Made by a program: the position numbers and the translations under genes. A stretch of DNA of 64,000 nt from Sipunculus nudus (taxonomy: Eukaryota > Annelida > Sipuncula > Golfingiida > Sipunculidae): the NCBI GenBank assembly GCA_026874595.1, contig CM049310.1, positions 17,708,058 to 17,772,057 of the forward strand. Direction: 5' to 3'. The notes under the pieces were generated by a model. The model was not told the DNA's origin. It ran no database searches and saw nothing but the letters and a program-made list of their open reading frames with translations. Of this stretch, positions 55,200 to 64,000 are shown one piece after another; the stretch's first letter is position 1, and every line of letters begins with the position of its first letter.

Positions 55200-55335
55200 T
55201 TATGCAACATGCAGTGCAAACAAGAAACCGCAAGGATGAATATAAAGGACGCCGTGCCAGCGCATGCACACAAGCACAGCGCAGCGCCAGTGGTGCATCA
55301 GTATAAATAGCGTTCAGTCTCAAAACTAGACTGGC
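55200..55335 (+). repeat. First part of repeat shared with 42.9 kb, with TATAAATA
   Basis: TATGCAACATGCAGTGCAAA at 55201 and GGACGCCGTGCCAG at 55248 match 42901-42960. TATAAATA at 55312-55319, followed by CGTTCAGTCTC, is a possible core promoter inside the repeat. The second part of the repeat lies at 56.8 kb. Confidence 0.5.
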
Positions 55336-56795
55336 CCAGTCCATGAAATGATTAAGACTTGAACGAACGTTCTCTCACTGTCTTGTAACGCTTAGTATAT
55401 AACTATTTACCATTCTGGCCATCTTATTTATACGCTCCCGAGGCAGCGGAAATCTTGCGCTTCTAAAGAAGCAACCGATTTTCACGCTGCCAGCTTTGAC
55501 CGTTTATGAAAATTTAGACACCAGAGTTTTCCACTGAAATAAACGGGAGTATGATGTGACAAGCAGCCAATCAGATGCCAATAAACAAACACTCAACGGG
55601 CATCTTGGCTCCGCCCATTGCTGACCTTCAAGCGCCGCTTATTGAGTTTCCGGTCGAATTTAAATTGCTCCCTCTGCATTCTCGCATCATCGACCGATTC
55701 GATTATGACATTATGACTGTGTTAGCGTGGCCATGTATCTGTTGTCTGCAGAACTGAAACCAGCAAGCGAGGTGTGCATGCAGCCTTTGTTGTTACGTTT
55801 CGTTTGAATTACAGCTCACCGGCCGAGCATCCTATGTGCCCAAGGCCCTAAGCAAACCACGTCAGGGGCAATTCTCTCTGAGCCTGTGGCCTGTTCAGAC
55901 GGTTACGCTGGGGGATGAGCTGTCACTCAAAATGAAATTAATATGATTGGCTCTGTGTATTCCTCGCTTGGCTTTGTCTTCCAGCACAAGGTCTCATCTG
56001 ATTGGACAAAAATACACTGCTCCCCTCTGGTGTTGCAATTCAGGATACGAGGTCATAACAAACAGCGCCTCACGATATAGGTAGTAGCCCTATAGGTAAA
56101 TCGCTGTGTAAAGAGCGTATCTTATTTATATTAGAGCCAACACGGAGCTAAGTGTATCGACGCATTGAATCACGTGTTACTTACGCATTTTAGTAGCAAA
56201 CAAAAATACCAACGCCCGGGCAGGGTCACGAGTTGACATTCCCTGCATAAGTTACATCCATACAACGTCGTGGACGAGTGCACTAGTAATGTATCTGCAG
56301 GCGCTTGCTCACACTAGGAGCGGAATGACCGAAAATAAATCTTATCTGGTGCACATTTTACACAAAAAAGGTCATATATGGCTTTAATAAATATCATAAA
56401 ACACACTTCTTGAGTGTATACTTCGAAACTCCCTTGAATCCTCCATCATTGTATACATAAACGGAGGACCCGTGTATGGGGAGTTGGCACTATAAGTGAC
56501 AAGATAATACGCTAGACATACGCTAGGTATTCTAGGTAGTTATCATAAATACTGCGTTATATGAAGATGTTATTAAGCCACGGAAATATCATATACCATT
56601 TGGTCTTTCCATCGCAGTAAATTATCCAGTCTAAACGGTTCAGAATTTTTGGGTTTTTCCTTTCATTAAGCGCGAACCTGGTTGGGGGTCGCGGTGCAGA
56701 TTGGGGGTACAGGACAAGGGCAGGGCTATCTCAAAACCCGAGCGGTCTTATCACCCTTTCAAATCAACTGAGTGGTAACAAAAAAGAAAAACTCT
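55336..56795. other. Moderate-GC non-coding stretch
   Basis: Several TGATTGG/TGATTGGC words (about 55955, 56001) suggest CCAAT boxes but no start site is clear. An open frame at 55575-55757 has no motif. The stretch separates two parts of a repeat that are adjacent at 42.9-43.2 kb, so part of it may be an insertion. Confidence 0.35.
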
Positions 56796-56796
56796 G

Positions 56797-56945
56797 GGTA
56801 TGAAACCGTTCTCATCTGGTTATTCTGTATGTACAAAATGTCAGTGATGCTGATTAAGTGCAACTTGATGCACGGGTTTAGACATGTTCGTTGCAATAAT
56901 ACAAGCATTTAAGCTCTCATAACCAGTTCTATACATGTAGTGTAG
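56797..56945 (+). repeat. Second part of repeat shared with 43.08 kb
   Basis: TATGAAACCGTTCTCATCTG at 56799 and the later GTTGCA.TAATACA and CTCATAACCAG words match 43079-43187. Confidence 0.65.
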
Positions 56946-59141
56946 ACGGAGATGTATTTCCGTAGGAATTTGATGGCCAAAGTGCGAATATGACTGATTT
57001 AGCATAAACAGGATATGAACTTATGAAAAAATTTAGGTAACAAATTTTCAGATTCCTCTAACACCGAAAATCCAAGATGGCCGCCTTCGTCCATTGGTAT
57101 TATTAAGTGTTTGGGATAAAGAGTACTTGCACGTGTAACAGAACGACGTTTTCTTAGAAATTACATAAGATAGTGCTTGCTTTCAATTTATATGCCTTTA
57201 AGCTGATGAATGAATGCAGTTTATTATATTTTATGAATATTTTAACATAGAGATAATGCTATAATACTGTAAATGTCGCTTAAAACTTAATGATATTGGA
57301 TAGATTTATACGTTTTTGAATGTGTTCTGTTGATTGCAACTAAAAAGGAGTTTTTTTAGCTGTGTCACCCCAGGGAATCCAAAAGGGCGACCATGTCAAT
57401 CTTAACATAAAGATAATGATAAAATAGTGTAACTGTTGCATAAAACTTAATGATATTAGATAATTGGATCGATTTATTTTTTTTAATGTATTCTGTTAAT
57501 TGCAACTAACCAGGAGTTGTCGGAAGCTCAACGAGGGTGCGCCAGGTCAAAGCCAAATGTATGTACTAATATTTTAAAGCGTAAAAATATCTTGGGCACT
57601 TCGTTGTCATATGTTATGTGATATGGTGATCAAAAGGAAATAGACCTTATGAAATTGATGCGTGTTCTCTTTTTTATATTGCTGATTCTCTCATAGAAGT
57701 ACTACATTGTCAAGGTGCCTACCATATTACAACAAAAACATTTATAATGAATTTGTGTGGTTATATGCAAGATTCCAAGATTCCAAAAGCCTTGTTGGTG
57801 GTCTTGATACAGAAATATTAATTTCATATTAAAGTATTCCAAGTACCTTGTAGAAATGGGAGATCGGTAAAATCGTTGTCTGGATACTTTATATTTCTAT
57901 ATAGTTTATCTGAATATGAGCTGAAACAGGTCTAATTGTTACAAGTTATAGACACGGCACTTCTTAAAGCTATAAATAGACAAATAATGCACACAAAAAC
58001 TAATCAGCCATATTTGATCAGCAGAAAAGAAGGCATATGTAAAATGGCATATGAGAACGCATTATTCCCAAAGGAAAGTTTGCCCATTACGGGAAACAAA
58101 TATCTCTATTGTACACTTGTTGGATAAAACGGACTTTGTAGACCCGGGCATAAAGCAAACACCACGGATGGAATTTTTTTTTATTATTTTTTTTTTGATG
58201 GAGATAGCCGCTTCCATTTTTAATGCAAACTTAACTACTTATATGTACATCTGTAGATTTCCATTCCGGTTTCTGACTACGTGACAGGGCAGTCTCACAC
58301 GCTTTCTCTCATTTTATATCTTGGCATTAACCAAGCCCCAATGACTTCTGCACCTACGGGTCCTGGATGCGTGATCATCCCTATTGCTGGGTCATACCAC
58401 CGAGGATCCTCCGAAAGGAGCACTCGTTTGTGAGTGAACCAAGGCCGTTGGGCATGACCTTCCCATTACGCCTGGATGGAATCACTGTCGAGTGTGCATT
58501 TACCAGGGGATGCAAATGCCACCATTATGTAAACCATCCAGTGGTGAAAAACTGCCCCCCCCCCCTCCCGGTCCGTTGAGCGCTCTCATTTTATTTGATT
58601 CTTTTCCCATTTATTCATGATTATTTTTGTTTTCAGATTTCATTTTTATTCCCCAGCAATTAAAATATTTTTTGACGTATGTATGATTCGCTGCGTTAAG
58701 ACAACATCTAAATAATTGTATACTTAGGAAGGGGGTCTTCCCTTAATTGCATTCTTGGTGGTCATAACACTAGGGTATAGATCCCCAAATTGCACTCGTG
58801 TCTAAGTGAGGCACAGCCTTCCCGTTAGTCTGTCAATTATTTTACCACGAAAATTAAAGTTACGTGTTGATATTTTGTGAGTGATTAACTTGGATGCGCA
58901 TTTTCACCAATGAATCAACATGTAACATACAACTTAATGTATGGACCGGGCGGTTTATATCCTTATTTTTAACTTGTAAAAATATTAATATTAAAGCTAA
59001 GCCCCACTAAAGTTTAGCCACACTATCTAAATACCTTTTTAAGGAATAAAAGTTGAGCAGAAAATCCTAATATTTCTTATGTGAATAATGCCTCAAAATA
59101 TTCCTCTTAAATTGCATATTTCAAACTTTCTCCCTATACAG
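56946..59141. other. AT-rich non-coding stretch, no confirmed exon
   Basis: Repeated words CTTAATGATATT.GATA and TTGCAACTAA..AGGAGTT at 57275-57355 and 57445-57520 mark a short direct repeat about 160 bases apart. The open frames at 57936-58284 and 58367-58579 have no recognised domain. Upstream exons of the candidate gene at 59.1 kb could lie here. Confidence 0.4.
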
Positions 59142-62100
59142 GAGGCATTTTATCAAGGTTTCATATTGTGTGCACAGAGAAACCTTGGAGAGAAAACTTT
59201 TGAGGCTTTTATCATGCGATTATACTATCGTGTTATTACAGATGTTTTGATTCATGTATTGACAACTGATTTCAACATATTTTTGAATTTCAATGTCTTT
59301 AATCCCCCGATGTTACCAACGACATTACCAACATTCATAACAGGTATGTAATAATAAGTATGATCATGCAGTAGAGAGTTTCCAAATTAAGTAGGGAACC
59401 TTCACCAGAAATCTTCCATTGTTTCTTGAATTCAAGAAGAACCGCGCAGAAAGCCCAATTTAACATTGAAACACTTACACAGCATCATCGGCCTCCGTAG
59501 TTGTATGGTCAACGGTTTCACCAAATAATTTATATAATAGGACTGTTGCAGAGAAACAAGTATTTCCGATGTTCCCACTGAATGTCTTTCAAGCATTGTT
59601 GTGCCTAAGGATTGACATATAATTCATAATTTCAACCATGTTCAAGAAAAATCCATGTTGATTTTACCTACATACATTTATTTGGTCATTTGAAACAGTT
59701 ATCCTTATATCATATATCATCACAATATTATTTGAATACGTCCCAAGCGTATTTTATAACTGGCTGCTGTGGCATTCTGGTTAGCTCAGCTGACTATAAG
59801 TCATCTGAGCTATAGTCGTGGTCCATTGTCCGTCGTCCGTCCGTCTGTCCGGCCGTCCGTCCGTCCGTCCGTAGATGTGGCACGTTTTGAAACCGTAAGA
59901 CCTAGGAATCCAAAATTCGGCATAATGTTAGATGTCCCCAAGATCTCCTACCAAGCCGAAAACTGGGTCTTTGCGACTTTGTTCCTTTGAGAAATTAAGG
60001 AAAAACCTCAATTTTTTTATTAAAAATCTATTTTCACACTTCAGGACTGCCTAATATCAAAACCACTCATCTGTTTTTCCTAATATTTATCTTAAATATT
60101 CCTCTATATAGTTCCTATGTACATGCCAGAAATTATGTCTGTATTATATAATTTGAAAAAGTTATGGGCCCAAACATAATGCATTTTGTAAATAACCAGG
60201 AAAGATATTTGATCACTTAACACAAAACAGGTTAAAGCTAAGGACTTTAATTTTAATTTTAATATAACTTTAATTAATCAAAATTAAATTGTATACCCAA
60301 AATTAGATCAAAATCTTTTATATTTTTTATTATATTAACAAAAATAATAAATTGGTACCTTAAATTTTGCCCAACTTTGACCATGGCACGTTTTTTTTTT
60401 TCCTGTTAGTACTGTGGATTTATATTCTCAGCATGTTTTTGGTAGTATTTTGTCTGTTAACACCAAAAATTTGAAACCAGTTAATAAAAAACTGTAGATT
60501 TCATTCAAGTTTTCAAGCACCATGTAACATATTGTTTACATCAAGCTAGTGTTATGCAGTTTGCAAGAGCTCAGCTCCCCAGCTTCAGCTCTCTGTTCCT
60601 AAAATTTGGCATACAATTAGATGTCTCCAAAATCCCCTACCAAGCCAAGGATTTGGTCACTAGGACTTAATACCTTCGAGATATTAATGAAAAACTTCAT
60701 TTTTCCATTAAAAACCCATTGTTACACTTCAAGACTGCCTAATATCAAAACCACTAATCTGACTTTAATCATATATAATATACATATTTTTCTATACATT
60801 CTCTATGGACATGCCAGAAATGATGTCAGTATTGCGTAATTGTTTTAAGTTATGGGCCCAAACAAAATGCACTTTGTAAAAAATCAAGAAATATATTTAC
60901 TCCCTTATCAAGGGGATTGCTGAAACTAGAGATTTTTTGTCAGGGATGTAACATTATTTAATCAAGATTCTATTGAATACCCAAAATTAGTTCTGAATTT
61001 TTCAAATTTTATAAGCTATTACTATAAATATAAAATTAGTACCTTAAATTTTGCCCAACTTTGACAATGGCACATTTGTTTTCTGTGAGCACTGTTAATA
61101 TAATTTTCTTATCATGCACACATAAGGAATTCAGCTTTTTAGTTTAGAAATATGGCCAATAATTGTAGCTTTTATTAATGTTTTTACGAGACCATGTCAG
61201 ACCTTGGCTCTCTCCAGGCCCTCTGAGTCACCTGTATGTTGACCTTGTTGAACTTTCAACAAATTATGCATGCTTGAGTCGACCCATACCCTGGGGCAGC
61301 CAGGCAGCTTATGGCCAGCCACAGTAGTTTTAACCAACAACATTACAATAAACAATAAATTAATAAATTTTTATTTGGTTTTAATAACAAATTAAAGAAA
61401 AATAGAAAAGGATTTTTTTAGTTTATAATAACAGGAAATTAATTTGCAGTTACTGATGATATAAGAATCTTGTATCGATGGATAGAATGTCATGTATTCC
61501 AAATAACACCATGCAGTCACCTATGGTATTTTTCAGTTCAATTTTAATGATAAAAAAGTAAATCATATTATTCATTACTAATCAATAGGGATCATATGAA
61601 GGAAAATAATGATAGACAAAGATGCAGTTGATAATATTAATCTAGATTCCTACTGGGTCTAGCGTGTACATTGATGTGAAATTAGTCCAAAATGAATATA
61701 TTACATTTATTTTTTTTAATATAAATAAAAGCCATAAAACCAGGTACTTATGATCATTATTTAAATGTGTGAATTTTGTATATTCTGGATTCTAAACATC
61801 AATGTTTGGTGAAAACTGAATAAATAACAGACATGGTGCGAATACTTTGCAATTGTATTTAAATACGAATATGAATATGTACTCATTTCTGTTATATTTC
61901 ATTTTAAAAAATCATACGATTCTCTTATTATTTTTAATAAAAATTATATTTTGGACAATATTTGTAATTTTTAGCTCAGCTGACTATAAACACTGAGCCA
62001 TAGTCGTGGTCCATTGTCCGTCGTCCGTCCGTCTGTCTGTCTGTCCGTCCGTCCGTCCGTCCGTCTGTCCGTCCGTCCGTAAGACTGGCACGTTTCGACA

Positions 62101-63936
62101 CCGTTGGACCTACAAATCTGAAATTCGGCATACAGTTAGATGTCCCCAAAATTTCCTTCCATGCCGAAAATTGGGTCAATAGGACTTCGTTCCTTCGAGA
62201 TATTAAGGAAAAACCTCAATTTGTTATTAGAAATCTTGATATCAAAACCACTCATCTGGTTTTCTTCATATTTACCATAAATATTCCTCTATATAGTTCC
62301 TATGTACATGCCAGATCTTACGTCAGTATTATATAATTTACAAAAGTTATGGGCCCAAACATAATGGACTTCAGGAAGGAAAAAAATCAGGAAGATATTT
62401 GGTCACTTAAGACCAAAGGTGTTAAAGGTAGGGACTTTTTTCCAGTAATACAACTTTAATTAATCAAAATTTAATTGTATACCAAAAATTAGATCAATAT
62501 CCGGCATACAGTTAGATGTCCCCAAAATCTCCTACCATACCAAAAATTAGGTCAGTATTGGGTATTATTTTGAAGTTATGGGCCAAAACATAATGCAATT
62601 TTTTTTTAAATCAGGAAATATATTTACTCATGTAACATGAGAATTGCTGAACCTAGAGACTTTTTTTTCAGGAATATAACTTTATTTAATCAAGATTCAA
62701 TTGTTTACCCAAAATTAGATCTGAATTTTGCAAATTTTTCAAGTTATTAGCATAAATAAAAAATCAATACCTTAAATTTTATCCAACTTTGGCACTGTTG
62801 ATTTAATTTTCACAGAATATATACATAAGGATTTAATCTTTTAAAATCTGAAATTTCAAAGAAATTGATTGGAAAGAATAGCTTTTATTCATGTTTTCAT
62901 ACACCATGTCAAGTGTTGTTTACATCTAGCCCACCTAGTAGTACAGTCTTCACTTGCATTATGTAACCCACCCCAGGCAGCTTGCCTTGGGTCAGCCTGG
63001 CCACTACCAGCAGGCTTCCCCTCTGCCCTGCACTCCCCCCCCCCTAGATTTAGATGAATGTTATTATTTTCTGTATTTGATTCATTCTTATTCTAGGCTA
63101 TGATACATTTTAAATTTTGTATTGTACCACCAGGGTTACAATGATCAAAGTGTACATTTAATTGTGTCCACAAAGTGGTGTATTGTTATGAAAGTGTGGA
63201 TGTTCATCAGATAAGTAGGCCTAATTCCTTACCTCAGAAGAGTAAAAACTTCACCAGGTGTGAAATTGACTATTAATTCCAGTAATAAATTAAAACTAGG
63301 ATAGTAATTAGCACAATGATATTGTTTGTCCCTCATTCAACCAACAGTGTGTATACTTTTTTTGAAAAGATGTTTTATTTTATCAAATTTACTTTTATTT
63401 TATTTTGGTGAATAAAATTAAGCATGTACTGAAAACTCCAATGTGCAAAACTTTTAAAAAGTGATTCAAGGAATAATCTTGTAGATGCCATGTTGTGGCA
63501 TTATTTTCTTTTAATTTCAGTTTAAACATTTGTGATTTAAAAATAATAAAATATATGTGTATGCATAATATGACTCAATATGAGCTACACTCTGGATATA
63601 TGATGATTGGAACTTTTGCAACTATTCTAATGTTTTAACTAATATTTTCAGGTTTTTATTAAAAATTTATAAAACCTGTAAAAAAAATGATTCAGATAAA
63701 AACTTCTTAATGGAAAAAGTGGATATGCTTAAAAAAATAGGATTATATATAAACTTAAATGCAATATCCTTTAAAAGTGAAATAAAGGTATTAGTCCATT
63801 CTGTCCACTTGCCTGTCCATCTGTATATTTTCATATGCATCACAGTATCTCAAAATTTTACTCTTTTTCTTCATGACAGTCTTGTCAGAGTATTAGTTTG
63901 CACTCATATATTAAGAACTTTACTATAACGAAGTAG
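59142..63936 (+). CDS. Candidate 4-exon 3' part of an unidentified gene
   Basis: Four open segments with splice-like borders join in phase. They are 59142-59343 (CTCCCTATACAG acceptor, ACAG|GTATGT donor), 61450-61525 (TTTGCAG, CTATG|GTATTT), 63652-63787 (AATATTTTCAG, AAAG|GTATTA) and 63880-63936 (TTTTTCTTCATGACAG, stop TAG). Lengths of 202, 76, 136 and 57 give phases that fit at each join, including a Trp codon split between exons 2 and 3. The joined ~156-residue product contains stretches such as AFYQGFILCAQRNLGEKTF, DDIRILYRWIECHVFQ and FLMEKVDMLKKIGLYINLN. It looks mostly alpha-helical and soluble. I do not recognise the family. The first exon begins in phase 0 without a Met, so upstream exons are missing. 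The borders of exon 2 are the weakest. RNA reads would be decisive. Confidence 0.35.
59781..61140 (+). mobile_element. Family I repeat within candidate intron 1
   Basis: TTAGCTCAGCTGACTATAAG then TCATCTGAGCT (59781-59811) forms an inverted-repeat terminus. It is followed by TTGTCCGTCGTCCGTCCGTC and a body that repeats internally: AATTCGGCATAATGTTAGATGTCCCC-type sequence at about 59915 returns near 60605, and GTTATGGGCCCAAACA near 60162 returns near 60849. No protein is encoded. Confidence 0.8.
61973..62900 (+). mobile_element. Family I repeat within candidate intron 2
   Basis: TTAGCTCAGCTGACTATAAA at 61973 leads to a long GTCCGTCCGTCTGTC tract (about 62010-62078) and the same body. TTCGGCATACAGTTAGATGT at about 62122 and again near 62502, and TTATGGGC.C.AAACATAATG near 62348 and 62576, show at least two core units. 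Both this copy and that at 59.8 kb are in the same orientation. Confidence 0.8.
63024..63045. repeat. C-rich run
   Basis: A CTGCACTCCCCCCCCCCTAG run lies in intron 2 of the candidate gene, next to a CCTGCCCTGCACTC patch. No function is visible. Confidence 0.5.
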
Positions 63937-64000
63937 GAGGGCCCCTTTCCTCCTGGCTTTTCATATTCTTATATAAATGAAAAACATTACAATAGAATAT

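Noticed and set aside
1-64000. CRISPR array, operon or prokaryotic contig
   Set aside because: The tandem repeats lack unique spacers of regular length, genes are sparse and LINEs and spliced leaders are present, so the DNA is eukaryotic.

Overview
The window is nuclear DNA of an animal, most likely a marine mollusc and probably a bivalve. The signs are AT-rich non-coding DNA, genes with spliced 5' leaders, APE-type and L1/Tx1-type LINEs, and many dispersed elements built from a short palindromic terminus (AGCTCAGCTGAC / GTCATCTGAGCT), a GTCCGTCC-type microsatellite and tandem core repeats. The taxon is inferred from repeat style and was not tested by search.

The left end (1-5.4 kb) has a ~330 bp tandem array, a 21 bp array and a nearly full-length but frame-broken LINE on the minus strand that carries a 2A-like motif. 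From 5.4 to 20.5 kb there is no convincing gene. That stretch holds AT microsatellites, a three-unit tRNA-like SINE array, repeats marked by ACTATCGGGGGACC, a 330 bp array and a repeat ending in a GC-rich hairpin.

The centre (21.5-31.9 kb) is the most unusual part. Two intact genes for a diaminopimelate epimerase (DapF)-like enzyme, at 22553-23386 (+) and 29648-30475 (-), lie tail to tail about 6.3 kb apart. Lysine biosynthesis through diaminopimelate is bacterial and plant biochemistry, so these look like a bacterial gene acquired by the animal and then duplicated. Both keep the two catalytic cysteines. Copy 2 has lost the conserved Arg of the YERG motif. Between them lie LINE relics and palindrome-ended repeats, so contamination is unlikely. 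A 1000 bp TA-flanked MITE sits 424 bp upstream of copy 2.

From 32 to 46 kb there is a duplicated block split by a ~3.65 kb insertion made of 280 bp and 336 bp arrays that share the palindrome GGTGGCGCCACC. An intact UDP-glycosyltransferase gene with a single coding exon lies at 47077-48606 (-). From 49 to 57 kb there are more tandem-core elements and two promoter-like regions. At 59.1-63.9 kb four phase-compatible candidate exons outline a possible unidentified gene whose introns contain related repeats.

No operon-like logic links the genes. The DapF-like pair and the UGT are separate single-coding-exon genes, and the rest is mostly mobile or satellite DNA.
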